From Parasphingopyxis lamellibrachiae (lineage in GTDB: Bacteria; Pseudomonadota; Alphaproteobacteria; Sphingomonadales; Sphingomonadaceae), in the NCBI RefSeq assembly GCF_003385775.1, contig NZ_QRDP01000004.1, forward strand, positions 2,382,957-2,446,956: DNA of 64,000 nucleotides. The letters run 5' to 3'. Position numbers and translations under genes: made by a program. Positions 1 through 7,873 of the stretch are shown piece by piece. The notes beneath the pieces are model-generated. The model was not told the origin of the DNA. It saw nothing but the letters and a program-made list of their open reading frames with translations, and did not search any database. Every line of letters begins with the position of its first letter. Position 1 is the first letter of the stretch.

Positions 1-1
1 C

Positions 2-205
2 GGCCGGCTGCGCGGTGCGGGCCTGGATGTTTTCGGCGAAGAGCCGGTCGATCCGCAACACCGAATGCTCGCTTTACCCAATATTGTCGTCATGCCGCAC
101 ATGGCCTGGCTGACGCCCGAGACGCTCAGGCGAAGTCTTGTCATGGCCTTCGAAAACAGCAGGCGCATTGCCGCGGGCGAGGAACTTCTGCACCGTGTCG
201 GTTGA
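2..205 (+). CDS. D-2-hydroxyacid dehydrogenase, C-terminal fragment (window-edge partial)
   Basis: The window opens inside this gene, and 67 codons plus TGA are visible. The tail of the NAD-binding/catalytic region of the D-isomer specific 2-hydroxyacid dehydrogenase family is recognisable: GAGLDVFGEEP, then LPNIVVMPH carrying the catalytic-type His, then a Thr-Glu-Thr turn and a terminal helix. Family members reduce 2-oxo acids to D-2-hydroxy acids with NAD(P)H in the cytoplasm. The stop overlaps the proposed GTG start of the next gene by 11 bases, so the two are probably co-transcribed. The substrate cannot be inferred from this fragment. Confidence 0.85.
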   Translation, partial: GRLRGAGLDVFGEEPVDPQHRMLALPNIVVMPHMAWLTPETLRRSLVMAFENSRRIAAGEELLHRVG

Positions 206-938
206 ACCGCCCTGTTCCGTCTGTCCTCTGGTGCTTGTTGCCGGGCAGTTGATGACCCGGCAGCTATGGGACCCGATCGTGCGGCTATTGCCGCCCGGCA
301 CCGATGTCAGATTTGCGGATGTTTCGCAGGACGATAGCATCGGGGGAATGGCCGGACGATTGCTCCGGTCCATGCCCGCACGGTTCGATCTGGTCGGCTT
401 TGCGATGGGCGGCTTTGTCGCCTTCGAAGTTCTGCGCCGCGCGCCCGAGCGTGTCCGGTCGGTCATTCTCATAAGCACCCTGGCCGAAGCCGATACAGAC
501 GTGCAGCGCGAACGGCGCAGCGGTTATTCGACGATGGTGAAGGCGGGAAATTTCGATGCCGTTGTCGAACAGCGCCTCCCGATCCTGCTTGGCCGACGCG
601 CGCAGCGTGACGATGCAACGGTCGCCACGATACGAGCGATGGCCCGGGCTACCGGCGCGGCGACTTTCTTGCGGCAGCAAATGGCGATCCTGAACCGGGT
701 CGACAGCACATCATCCCTTTCGGCCTTCCGCTGCCCGGCGCTTGTTCTGCGCGGCGAGTCCGATGCCATCACCTCCGCGGATCACCAGAATGTCATGGCA
801 TCGGCCATTGCCGGCGCAACCAGTCTCAGCATTGCCGATTGCGGGCATGTGATACCATTGGAAGCCCCGGGCTATGTCGCACAATCGATAGTCGATTGGC
901 TGGGCGACCGAGAACAGGACGGAGTTGCCGGGCATTGA
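195..938 (+). CDS. alpha/beta-hydrolase fold protein lacking the nucleophilic Ser
   Basis: A 247-residue alpha/beta-hydrolase of the pimeloyl-ACP esterase-like type. The GTG at 195 is preferred because GAGGAA lies about ten bases upstream and it overlaps the previous stop; an ATG at 138 would run deep into that gene. The nucleophile elbow, normally G-x-S-x-G, reads GFAMGG, so the catalytic Ser is Ala at residue 70 (codon GCG at 402-404). The acid (GESDAIT, Asp190) and His (CGHVIPLEAP, His218) are intact. Ordinary serine-hydrolase chemistry is therefore not expected. It may be a non-hydrolytic member (lyase, binding protein or cofactor-free oxygenase-like) or an inactivated enzyme. Its position next to a MarR gene and catabolic genes fits a pathway role. 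Confidence 0.85.
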   Translation: MSVEPPCSVCPLVLVAGQLMTRQLWDPIVRLLPPGTDVRFADVSQDDSIGGMAGRLLRSMPARFDLVGFAMGGFVAFEVLRRAPERVRSVILISTLAEADTDVQRERRSGYSTMVKAGNFDAVVEQRLPILLGRRAQRDDATVATIRAMARATGAATFLRQQMAILNRVDSTSSLSAFRCPALVLRGESDAITSADHQNVMASAIAGATSLSIADCGHVIPLEAPGYVAQSIVDWLGDREQDGVAGH

Positions 939-1095
939 TTCTGAAAGGTTCGAGCATGAAGCACATATCCGGATGAAAAGGCTGGCGGTATCAAGGGGAG
1001 GCATTGCCTGGCTCTGGCCCTAGTGATGCGGAACGGATAAGATGTGTTTGGAGAAAGATTCAATACTATTTGGATTGATATCGAATGTGGGGCGT

Positions 1096-1593
1096 ATGAC
1101 AGAACAAAAGAACCGTCAGCAGGCCGAATATTATTCGGATCCGAATAACAGCATCGGCTATCTTACGCGGGTCGCATTTCGATCTTTCTCGAGATTGCTT
1201 GAGCAAAGAACATTGCAGCATGGCGTGTCGGCAGGGCAGTGGCGTTTTCTTCGCCAATTGTGGCTGAACGACGGTATCACCCAGCGCGAGCTGAGCGAGA
1301 AAGTTGGGCTGCGGGAACCGACCACGGTGATCGCGATAAGAAGCCTCGAAAAAGCGGGGCTGGTTACACGCAAGAAAAGCAAGGTCGATCGCCGCAAGAT
1401 CCACATCCATCTTACGAAAGAAGCCAAGCGACTTGAGCATGTTCTGGGCCCCTGCGTGGCCGAAGTGCAGGATATGGCGACCCGGAGCATGAGCGATCGG
1501 GATATAGAACAATTACAAGCGCTCCTCAAAACCACGATCGACAATCTCGCCGAGGAAAGCGAGAAATTGCCTCCTGCCGCTTCGCGCGTTTGA
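1096..1593 (+). CDS. MarR-family transcriptional regulator
   Basis: A 165-residue MarR/winged-helix regulator. The central part (about residues 60-107) reads ITQRELSEKVGLREPTTVI, a recognition helix, then KVDRRK, the typical Asp-Arg wing. Long N- and C-terminal helices would form the dimer interface. The ATG at 1096 follows GTGGGGCG and is preferred to an in-frame ATG at 1042, which would add 18 unrelated residues. MarR proteins usually repress nearby catabolic or efflux genes and are released by a phenolic or aromatic ligand. It is the only transcription factor in the first 17 kb, so it is the leading candidate to bind the TTAGTNNTCTAA sites found there. No such site was seen in front of its own gene. 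Confidence 0.92.
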   Translation: MTEQKNRQQAEYYSDPNNSIGYLTRVAFRSFSRLLEQRTLQHGVSAGQWRFLRQLWLNDGITQRELSEKVGLREPTTVIAIRSLEKAGLVTRKKSKVDRRKIHIHLTKEAKRLEHVLGPCVAEVQDMATRSMSDRDIEQLQALLKTTIDNLAEESEKLPPAASRV

Positions 1594-1645
1594 AAAATCC
1601 GGGCATGGTGGGGCCGAACGGGCTTGCTGAATCCTCCATAGATAA

Positions 1646-1657
1646 TTAGTAATCTAA
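1646..1657 (+). promoter_or_regulatory. Palindromic operator TTAGTAATCTAA before the FMN reductase gene
   Basis: A 12-base palindrome lies 18 bases upstream of the ATG at 1675. It begins on the last base of a plausible -10 box (GATAAT, 1641-1646), so a bound dimer would cover the transcription start. It is one of six related sites (consensus TTAGTNNTCTAA) in intergenic gaps of this cluster. The same offset from the -10 box is seen at the 2883-2894 site. The GGAGG ribosome site at 1664-1668 follows directly. Confidence 0.7.
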
Positions 1658-1674
1658 CTAAATGGAGGTGCGGG

Positions 1675-2253
1675 ATGACCACGAAAATCGGAATTGTTGC
1701 AGGCAGTACGCGTCAGGGTTCCTATAATCGCCGACTGGCAAGGATTGCCTCAGCGGATGCGCGCGCAGCGGGAGCGGAGGTCACCGATATAGACCTGCGC
1801 GACTTTGAGCTGCCGATCTATGCGCATGAAATCGAATTCGATGCCTTTCCGGCTGCTGCGATCGAATTGAAAGCGCTGTTCCAGGCGCAGGATGCGATCC
1901 TTTTCGCCAGCCCGGAATATAACGGCTCGGTCACCGGTCTGCTGAAAAATGCCATCGACTGGGCTTCGCGACCTACCGACGGCGAATCGCTGATTGCGCT
2001 GAGCGCTTTCCGGGGCAAGGCGGCTGGTATCATGTCGGCCTCGCTAAGCCCTTTTGGGGGCCTTCGCAGCCTGGCCCATCTGCGCCAGATCCTCGGCACG
2101 GTCCAGATGTTGGTCGTGCCGGAACAGGTCGCCATTCCTTCCGCCCATCAGGCTTTTGAAGACGACGCACTGGTCGATGCGCTGCCCAGGCAGCTGATTA
2201 CAGGCCTTGTCGAAAGCCTGCTCAATGTTGGCGGGAAACTGGGTTTCGATTAA
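1675..2253 (+). CDS. NADPH-dependent FMN reductase family protein
   Basis: A 192-residue flavodoxin-like protein of the NADPH-dependent FMN reductase family. The N-terminal phosphate-binding loop is GSTRQGSYNRRLA (residues 10-22). SPEYNGSVTGLLKNAIDW is the family's characteristic flavin-contacting segment, and a FGGLRSLAHLRQIL segment follows. Members use NAD(P)H to reduce FMN, quinones, azo dyes or metals in the cytoplasm. A strong GGAGG lies seven bases before the ATG. It faces the VOC gene convergently across a gap of under 60 bases and has its own operator. A role supplying reduced flavin or reducing a quinone intermediate of the pathway is an inference. Confidence 0.92.
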   Translation: MTTKIGIVAGSTRQGSYNRRLARIASADARAAGAEVTDIDLRDFELPIYAHEIEFDAFPAAAIELKALFQAQDAILFASPEYNGSVTGLLKNAIDWASRPTDGESLIALSAFRGKAAGIMSASLSPFGGLRSLAHLRQILGTVQMLVVPEQVAIPSAHQAFEDDALVDALPRQLITGLVESLLNVGGKLGFD

Positions 2254-2311
2254 CGGGGTAGCGCAATCCCGCCCAACGGCGCCGGACAGCACTACCCGGT
2301 ATTGTCGCGGA

Positions 2312-2872
2312 TCAGGCGGGTACGGATTCTACCGATTTCGGTTCATGGCGAACGTCGCTTTCGTCCAGTTCGCGCGTCCAGGCCGCGAATTCCAGGCAGA
2401 TGCCATCCGGATCGAAGAAATAGACGGAGCGGACATAGACATCTTCGTCATTGGGGTCCGGGGTCGATCCGGTCGGCGAATTGTCGTGGTTGAGCGGCGG
2501 GGTGACGTCGATGCCCTTTGCCACCAGTCGATCATAATATTCGTCGAATTTGTCCGCCGCCACGTTGAACGCAATATGGTTCATGGAACCATGGGCGGAA
2601 ACGAACGACCCCCGGGTCGGCAAGGCTTCGGGAGCGGCGATACCTGGCTGCGCCTCTGGGGCGTCCGGAAACCAGAAAAAGGCGAGGGCGTCGCCATTGC
2701 CCACATCGAAGAAGAAATGCTGCCCCATTCCGCGTGGCAGGTCGATGGTTTTGATAAGCGGCATACCGAGAATGTCCCGGTAGAATTCCACCGTTTTCTT
2801 CATGTCGCGACACACAAGAGCCAGATGGTTTACACCGAGCAGCTCGAATTCCTTATTTTGGGACTTGGACAT
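2312..2872 (-). CDS. VOC-family metalloprotein (glyoxalase/extradiol dioxygenase fold)
   Basis: A 186-residue protein with two beta-alpha-beta-beta-beta modules. The expected metal ligands are visible: His in GVNHLALVCRD (residue about 16), His in GSMNHIAFNV (about 98) and Glu in GICLEFAAW (about 162). Family members are glyoxalase I, extradiol ring-cleavage dioxygenases, epimerases and fosfomycin/bleomycin resistance proteins. The sequence alone does not choose between them. AAGGAG lies just before the ATG, behind a good promoter (TTGACT, 17 bases, TATACT, reading leftwards). Its operator and location make it part of the catabolic regulon. A ring-cleavage or isomerisation step is plausible but inferred. 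Confidence 0.9.
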   Translation of the reverse strand: MSKSQNKEFELLGVNHLALVCRDMKKTVEFYRDILGMPLIKTIDLPRGMGQHFFFDVGNGDALAFFWFPDAPEAQPGIAAPEALPTRGSFVSAHGSMNHIAFNVAADKFDEYYDRLVAKGIDVTPPLNHDNSPTGSTPDPNDEDVYVRSVYFFDPDGICLEFAAWTRELDESDVRHEPKSVESVPA

Positions 2873-2882
2873 CTCAATCTCC

Positions 2883-2894
2883 TTAGATTACGAA
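2883..2894 (-). promoter_or_regulatory. Operator TTCGTAATCTAA before the VOC gene
   Basis: Read on the minus strand this is TTCGTAATCTAA, one mismatch from the shared consensus TTAGTNNTCTAA. It shares nine contiguous bases with the site at 1646-1657. It starts on the last base of the TATACT -10 box, exactly as at 1646, and ends at the ribosome-binding site of the VOC gene. Occupancy would block both initiation and early elongation. Confidence 0.6.
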
Positions 2895-2922
2895 GTATAT
2901 CGGAATCGTTGATTTCAGTCAA
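2894..2922 (-). promoter_or_regulatory. Sigma-70-type promoter of the VOC gene
   Basis: On the minus strand a -35 box TTGACT (2917-2922) is separated by 17 bases from a -10 box TATACT (2894-2899). This gives a start site about 15 bases before the VOC start codon. The match to the housekeeping consensus is among the best seen in the window. Confidence 0.65.
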
Positions 2923-3015
2923 TCAGCCTAGTCAGTTTTCGCCAGCCTTCAACGATATGGCAGGCCGTGCCGGCGCGATGCATGCAACCGCACCGCATCG
3001 TCGCTTAGAAAAAGA

Positions 3016-3027
3016 TTAGAAGACTAA
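3016..3027. promoter_or_regulatory. Operator palindrome before the NTF2-like gene
   Basis: TTAGAAGACTAA on the plus strand (TTAGTCTTCTAA on the minus strand) is a full match to the shared consensus. It lies about 50 bases before the NTF2-like start. Its left half overlaps a possible -35 hexamer (TTAGAA, 3016-3021) that is 17 bases from TATGCT (3039-3044). It stands alone between the divergent VOC and NTF2-like genes. Confidence 0.65.
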
Positions 3028-3075
3028 GAGATATATGCTATGCTAGCGGCAAACCGAAAATTGGGGAGATGATGT

Positions 3076-3462
3076 ATGAATGAGCCCGCCGTTCGCGATC
3101 TTGCAAAGCGCTTCTTCGATGCGATTGAACAGGCCGATGTGGAAACGGTCGCGAGTTGCTATACCGAAGACGCGATCATCTGGCACAATTTCGACAATGC
3201 CGAGCAGAGCCGCGAAGAAAATCTGGATACGCTGCGCGGCATGGTCACGCGGATCAGCGACCGTGACTATGGCGATCGCCGTGTGGAAACGTTCGAGGGC
3301 GGATTTGTTCAGCAACATGTGTTGAGGGGAACACGCAAGGACGGCGCGCGCCTGGAGATGCCGGCGATTATCATTTGCAGACTGCGCGACGGAAAGATCG
3401 CCCGGCTGGACGAATATCTGGATTCGGCTCATGTCGCCGCCTTTCGCAAGACGTTCGACTGA
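3076..3462 (+). CDS. NTF2-like/SnoaL-like protein
   Basis: A 128-residue cone-fold protein of the nuclear transport factor 2-like superfamily. The N-terminal helix (VRDLAKRFFDAIEQADVETV), the CYTEDAIIWHNF segment and the C-terminal DGKIARLDEYLD strand are typical. This fold includes small ketosteroid isomerases, limonene epoxide hydrolases, dehydratases and many uncharacterised proteins. Asp and His residues near the pocket are present (EDAIIWH), but the exact enzymatic class is not determinable. GGGGAGATG precedes the start. It is followed without a gap by a GST gene, so it is probably the first gene of a two-gene transcript under the 3016 operator. Confidence 0.88.
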   Translation: MNEPAVRDLAKRFFDAIEQADVETVASCYTEDAIIWHNFDNAEQSREENLDTLRGMVTRISDRDYGDRRVETFEGGFVQQHVLRGTRKDGARLEMPAIIICRLRDGKIARLDEYLDSAHVAAFRKTFD

Positions 3463-3481
3463 TCGTGCGGGCGGCGGGGCT

Positions 3482-4222
3482 GTGCCAACAAGGGCCGAGG
3501 GCGCGATCGACCTCCATTATTCCGCGACCCCCAACGGCCAGAAGGTCGCGATCATGCTGGAAGAGCTCGGCCTTTCCTACCGCGTCACTCCGTACGACAT
3601 TTTCGAGGGCGATCATCTGACCGAGGAATTCGGCAGGATAAATCCAAATTACAAACTTCCCGCGATCGTCGATCGTGAACCGGACGACGGAGCCGGGCCG
3701 ATTACCGTGTTCGAGTCCGGCGCTATCCTTCAATATCTCGCCGACAAATATGGCGCATTTCTAGCGCCTCGCGGCCGGGAGCGCAGCGCCGCGATCCAGT
3801 GGCTCACCTGGCAGGTCGCCGGCCTCGGCCCGATGGGCGGGCAGGCCAGCCACTTCCTCCGCTACGCGCCGCCGGGCCAGGAATATGGCATCGAACGGTA
3901 TCGCCGGGAGCTGGACCGCTTGTTGCGGGTGCTCAACAAAAGGCTGGAGGAGAGCGCCTATGTCGCCGGCCCTGATTATACGATTGCCGACATGGCGATC
4001 TGGCCGGGGCGGGCGGCGTCGTTCGTTGTCGGCATCGGACTGGAGACGTATCCGGCCATCCATCGCTGGTTCGAAGCTGTCCGTGTTCGGCCCGCCGTGG
4101 AAAGGGTGATGACACACCCGGATCTCGCCGCGCCCGGCAGATATCTCGGTCGAACGCAGAAACTGTCGGAACGGGAATGGTCCAACATGTTCGGCGACAG
4201 GATGCACGGCGCAGTCGATTGA
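3482..4222 (+). CDS. Glutathione S-transferase family protein, Nu/YfcG-like (copy 1)
   Basis: A 246-residue protein with an N-terminal thioredoxin-like domain (SATPNGQKVAIMLEELGL; TPNG is the Nu-class active-site motif) and NPNYKLPAIVD, the cis-Pro glutathione-binding turn. FESGAILQYLADKYG contains the E-S pair that holds the gamma-glutamyl group. An all-alpha C-terminal domain carries DYTIADMAIWP. The GTG at 3482 is chosen because GGCGGGG lies just upstream; the open frame extends to an ATG at 3431 inside the preceding gene. Nu-class members act as disulfide-bond reductases, peroxidases or, in sphingomonads, as glutathione lyases in aryl-ether catabolism. This is one of three paralogues in the cluster. 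Confidence 0.88.
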   Translation: MPTRAEGAIDLHYSATPNGQKVAIMLEELGLSYRVTPYDIFEGDHLTEEFGRINPNYKLPAIVDREPDDGAGPITVFESGAILQYLADKYGAFLAPRGRERSAAIQWLTWQVAGLGPMGGQASHFLRYAPPGQEYGIERYRRELDRLLRVLNKRLEESAYVAGPDYTIADMAIWPGRAASFVVGIGLETYPAIHRWFEAVRVRPAVERVMTHPDLAAPGRYLGRTQKLSEREWSNMFGDRMHGAVD

Positions 4223-4234
4223 GGTGCGCTCGGC

Positions 4235-4939
4235 TCAGCGCTCTACATGCTGACGATCGCCCCAGAGAATTTCCCGGTGCCTGTCGGTGAAACCTTGCAG
4301 ACCGCCTTCAACAACTTCCTTGCGTGCGATCCCGACCGCCATGCCTGCCTGGACGGCCGGCCGTTCGTTCATGGCGGCGGCCCAGCGCTCGATCCCCGGA
4401 TAGTCGCCAGCCTTTTCGAGAAGTATCCGGCGCAGATAGGGGAGGGTTGCCATATCCGCGATGCTGTATTCATCCCCGGCCAGCCATTCGGCCCCGGCGA
4501 GCCTGCCGTTCAGGACCATCAACAACCGGTCCACTTCGCGCGTGTAGCGGCCAATCGCATAAGGATGCTTGTCCTTCGCATAATGGGTAAAATGGATAGC
4601 CTGGCCGAACATCGGGCCTACGCCTGAAACCTGGAACATCAGCCATTGCCAGCAGGTGGCCCGTGCGATCGGCGAGTCCGGGACGAACCGGCCGGTTTTC
4701 TCCGCGAGGTAGAGCAAGATCGCACCGGTTTCCCACAAGGTGAGTGGGCTACCGCCCGGGCCGTCATCGTCAACGATCACCGGAGTTTTGTTGTTAGGAT
4801 TCAACTTGAGGAATTCCGGGGTAAGCTGCTCGCCTTCCAATATATCGATATTGTGCAGCTCCCAGGGCAGGTCCATTTCCAGCAGGGCGATGGCAATTTT
4901 CCGGGCGTTGGGCGTTGGCCCTCCACAAAGCGTAATCAT
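4235..4939 (-). CDS. Glutathione S-transferase family protein, Nu/YfcG-like (copy 2)
   Basis: A 234-residue protein with the same two-domain plan as the neighbouring copies. The active-site segment is GGPTPNARKIAIALLE, where the usual TPNG is TPNA. NPNNKTPVIVD, WETGAILLYLAEKTG and DEYSIADMATLP follow. The Gly-to-Ala change in the active-site loop and the E-T instead of E-S pair set it apart from copies 1 and 3. It lies downstream of the first DUF3237 gene on the minus strand (42-base gap), so both probably share the promoter at 5490-5519. It converges on copy 1, whose stop is only about a dozen bases away. Confidence 0.88.
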   Translation of the reverse strand: MITLCGGPTPNARKIAIALLEMDLPWELHNIDILEGEQLTPEFLKLNPNNKTPVIVDDDGPGGSPLTLWETGAILLYLAEKTGRFVPDSPIARATCWQWLMFQVSGVGPMFGQAIHFTHYAKDKHPYAIGRYTREVDRLLMVLNGRLAGAEWLAGDEYSIADMATLPYLRRILLEKAGDYPGIERWAAAMNERPAVQAGMAVGIARKEVVEGGLQGFTDRHREILWGDRQHVER

Positions 4940-4981
4940 CCGGGCCTCCTGGAGAGTGAATGGTTGCGGCGTCGACCCTGA

Positions 4982-5455
4982 TCAACGGACGGCATAGAGA
5001 TGTTGCCGCGCGCCCAGATCGGTGCGTTCGCCCTTGCCAATGGCAAGAATGCCGTTGAGCCAGTCATATTCCGGGCTCGCCGTCTCGAACACCGGGGCGA
5101 TTCGCAGATAATAGCGTGCGGGGTCGACCCGTCCGGCCTTGTCCGGGTCGCCGAATTCGGCGCGTACATCGTCAGGCACGACGCTCCGGCCAGCATAGGT
5201 CATATATATCCGCGCGCCGTCATGGGTTTGCAAAACCGCACGGGCATCGAAAGTCCCGACCGCTTCACCAGATGCGAGGCGCCCGGCTCTCGACCAGTTG
5301 CCTCCGCCCGGCAAGACGATACCGGAAAGTTTCGGGCCTTCGAAAGTGCCGCCCGAAATATAGCCGACTCGCTGCTCCCCGAATGGCGACTGGCCGAGCG
5401 CCAAAAGGCCACCTTCAACGTGGAAGTCGATGGTGCAAAGATGCTCTTCTATCAT
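4982..5455 (-). CDS. DUF3237 family protein (copy 1)
   Basis: A 157-residue protein of the DUF3237 family, a small beta-barrel family of unknown function common in catabolic clusters. Recognisable blocks are GQSPFGEQRVGYISGGTFEG, GGGNWSR, DARAVLQTHDGARIYMTYAG and RYYLRIAPVFETASPEYDWLN. The ATG at 5455 is preferred to one at 5473 because GGAGA lies eight bases before it and because the mapped promoter would leave the upstream ATG only about ten bases of leader. It heads a minus-strand pair with a GST gene and is divergent from a TonB receptor. An identical layout recurs with the second DUF3237 gene at 14663-15142. Confidence 0.85.
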   Translation of the reverse strand: MIEEHLCTIDFHVEGGLLALGQSPFGEQRVGYISGGTFEGPKLSGIVLPGGGNWSRAGRLASGEAVGTFDARAVLQTHDGARIYMTYAGRSVVPDDVRAEFGDPDKAGRVDPARYYLRIAPVFETASPEYDWLNGILAIGKGERTDLGARQHLYAVR

Positions 5456-5489
5456 GCCGCTTCTCCGGATCATGCCATATTACCACATA

Positions 5490-5519
5490 ATATTAATTAG
5501 ATAACTAAGTGATTGACAG
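5490..5519 (-). promoter_or_regulatory. Promoter for the DUF3237-GST pair, with the operator in its spacer
   Basis: Reading leftwards, CTGTCA (5514-5519) and TAATAT (5490-5495) are separated by 18 bases, and the palindrome 5497-5508 lies inside the spacer. The -10 box begins 13 bases after the start of the palindrome, the same geometry as at 15220 and 12181. That constancy supports both the promoter and the operator calls. Confidence 0.55.
5497..5508. promoter_or_regulatory. Operator palindrome between DUF3237 and the TonB receptor
   Basis: TTAGATAACTAA on the plus strand (TTAGTTATCTAA on the minus strand) fully matches the shared consensus. It sits in the divergent gap between DUF3237 copy 1 and TonB receptor 1, so one bound dimer could control both directions. 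On the plus side a TTGACA (5513-5518) follows, but no convincing -10 partner was found. Confidence 0.65.
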
Positions 5520-5584
5520 CGGAAATATCTCGCGTCAAGTTTGCGGCGAATTTCCGTCAGAAACGGAAGATAGGGGAGACAATT

Positions 5585-7831
5585 ATGAAATCGACCGCGA
5601 CCTGCATATTCAAATCCGGCGTTGCCGCTTCAGCGCTCATGCTCGGTGTGGCTACACCGGCGGCCGCGCAGACAAATGACAGCGATGTGCCGGAAACGCG
5701 CAGTGGCAATGCGCCGATCATCGTTACCGCGCAAAAGCGTGAGCAGGGTATTCAGGACGTTCCGATTTCCATGGAAGTGGTGTCTGGCGAAACCCTGGCG
5801 GATTTCAACGTCAACGATTTCCAGGCGATGTCGGCTTATGTGCCGAATGTCGCGGTCGAGACGACGGCAGGCAATGACGTCATCTATATTCGCGGCTTCG
5901 GCTCTCCGCCCTCCAACTTCTCGTTCGATCAGGCTGTCAGCCTCTATATCGACGGGGTCTATGCCGGACGCAGCCGTCAGGCCCAGGCGCCTTTCTTCGA
6001 TATCGAACGGGTCGAGGTGCTGCGCGGTCCGCAGGGCGCGCTGTTTGGCAAGAACACGGCGGCCGGCGCCATCAGCATCGTTTCGGCGGGGCCGACGGAT
6101 GAATTCTCCGCATCCCTGACCGGCAGCTATGACTTCGAATATGAAGGTTTCGAGTTTTCGGGCCATGTCTCCGGGCCGATCACGGACACGTTGAGCGTCC
6201 GCCTCGCCGGCCGGCTTGTCGACAATAATGGTTATATTGCCAATGCTGCGACGGGTGAACGCAATCCCCAGACACAGCAGCAGCTGCTTCGCCTCACCGC
6301 TCTATGGGAACCAAGCCCGAATTTCGATTTCACGCTGCGGGCCGAATATGGCAATCAGGAGATCCGTGGCGGCATAACCGTTTCGGACTTTGTTGATCGG
6401 CGGCCGAACCTCCGTCAGCGGCGTTTCCTGGAAGATGCAGCGCTTGGCGAAGAGGGAATCGACGGCGAAACGCTGATCGTTTCCGGTACGGCCAATATCC
6501 AGCTTGGTGATTATACGCTGACCTCGATCACCGGCTATTCCTGGTTCGATTCGAACATCGTCAACGGCTTCGATCAGTCCCTGCCTACGGGCGGTAATGT
6601 GCCGAACAATGTGTATAACAGTTACCCGGAGAATTTCGATCAATTCTCCCAGGAAATCCGCCTCCTTTCCCCGACCGGACGACCGCTCGAATTCATCGTC
6701 GGCGCCTATTATGACACGTCCGACTATCATCTCGATCAGTTTGGCGGGTTCAACCTCAGCAATGCCGTACTCAATTATTTCGGGCTGCTGAACACCGTCT
6801 TCGACCAGGAAACGGAATCCTATTCGCTGTTTGGCCAGGCCACATTGAATGTCAGTGATTCCCTCCGCTTCATCGGCAGCCTGCGCTATACGCACACGTC
6901 GAAAGACGCCACCTTCGACGGCCAGCTGATCTACGGCCCATTCCCGTTGCGGCCCCTGACCCAGGCGTCGGGTTCGCGATCCGAGAACAATGTCGATCCG
7001 TCGATAACCGCACAATATGATATCAGCGACGATGTCATGGTCTATGCAACTTATGGTCGCGGATCCAAGTCGGGCGGTTTTGTCAGCAACACCTATGGCA
7101 CGGTTGATTCGACCTTCCAGTACGAGCCGGAACGTTCGGAGAACTGGGAGGTGGGCATCCGCTCCACATTCGATGATTTCACGCTCAACGTGTCCGTTTA
7201 CGACACCAGCTTCAAGAATCTGCAGGTCTCGGTTTATAATCCGACCATCTCGACCTATCAGACGGGCAACGCAGCAAGCGCTGCATCGACCGGTATCGAG
7301 GCAACCCTGATATGGGCTCCGTCCGAACATTTCGATCTGCGGGCATCGGGTGCCTATCAGGATACCCGATATCTGGACTATCCGGGTGCCGCCTGTCTGG
7401 CGACGCAGCCGGTCAGCGAGTGCGACGCATCGAGCCCGGCCAGCATCGCGGCGAACAATATTGCCGGCTCGCCGCTACCCTATGTTTCCAATTGGTCAGG
7501 CAGCATGCAGGGGCATTTCAGCCATCCACTGTCGGAGAATCTGCAGCTCGATGTAACCGGTGTCGTCTCGGCGCGTTCGGGGTATTTCAATTCCGACAAT
7601 CAGGATCCGGCGTTCGGCTATCAGGAAGGTTATGCCAAGATCGACATGCGCGTTCAGGTCGGCGATCCGGATGGTCGCTGGCACCTCGCCTTTGTCGGAC
7701 GCAACCTGACCAACGTTCTGTCGGCTGGCAGCTCGTTCCGGCTTCCTTTCCCGATCACGGATGCGACCCGTTCGATCCATTATCTGGAACCGGCGCGCAG
7801 CCTCGCTGTCGAAGCAGGGTTCAGATTTTAG
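5585..7831 (+). CDS. TonB-dependent outer-membrane receptor (copy 1)
   Basis: A 748-residue receptor for active uptake across the outer membrane using TonB/ExbBD energy. The ATG at 5585 follows AGGGGAGA and gives a clear signal peptide ending near PAAAQT. An in-frame ATG at 5513 would add 24 non-signal residues and is rejected. The TonB box is IIVTAQKREQ. The plug domain contains DVPISMEVVSGETL, YIRGFG, LYIDGVYAGR and IERVEVLRGPQGALFGKN. The barrel ends in a terminal aromatic residue (VEAGFRF). Plug features match the FecA/CirA-like receptors that sphingomonads expand for catabolic substrates. The ligand is unknown, but the position argues for the compound degraded by this cluster. Confidence 0.95.
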   Translation: MKSTATCIFKSGVAASALMLGVATPAAAQTNDSDVPETRSGNAPIIVTAQKREQGIQDVPISMEVVSGETLADFNVNDFQAMSAYVPNVAVETTAGNDVIYIRGFGSPPSNFSFDQAVSLYIDGVYAGRSRQAQAPFFDIERVEVLRGPQGALFGKNTAAGAISIVSAGPTDEFSASLTGSYDFEYEGFEFSGHVSGPITDTLSVRLAGRLVDNNGYIANAATGERNPQTQQQLLRLTALWEPSPNFDFTLRAEYGNQEIRGGITVSDFVDRRPNLRQRRFLEDAALGEEGIDGETLIVSGTANIQLGDYTLTSITGYSWFDSNIVNGFDQSLPTGGNVPNNVYNSYPENFDQFSQEIRLLSPTGRPLEFIVGAYYDTSDYHLDQFGGFNLSNAVLNYFGLLNTVFDQETESYSLFGQATLNVSDSLRFIGSLRYTHTSKDATFDGQLIYGPFPLRPLTQASGSRSENNVDPSITAQYDISDDVMVYATYGRGSKSGGFVSNTYGTVDSTFQYEPERSENWEVGIRSTFDDFTLNVSVYDTSFKNLQVSVYNPTISTYQTGNAASAASTGIEATLIWAPSEHFDLRASGAYQDTRYLDYPGAACLATQPVSECDASSPASIAANNIAGSPLPYVSNWSGSMQGHFSHPLSENLQLDVTGVVSARSGYFNSDNQDPAFGYQEGYAKIDMRVQVGDPDGRWHLAFVGRNLTNVLSAGSSFRLPFPITDATRSIHYLEPARSLAVEAGFRF

Positions 7832-7873
7832 AGAAGGCGGGGCGCTTATGTTTCCGATGTCGAGTGTAGCGTC

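Noticed and set aside
3005-3010. A TTAGAA hexamer before the NTF2-like gene considered as a -35 box
   Set aside because: The distance to TATGCT is too long; the copy at 3016-3021 spaces better.
6302-7330. A 342-codon minus-strand frame inside TonB receptor 1
   Set aside because: Antisense shadow; the plus frame has full receptor motifs and a terminal aromatic residue.
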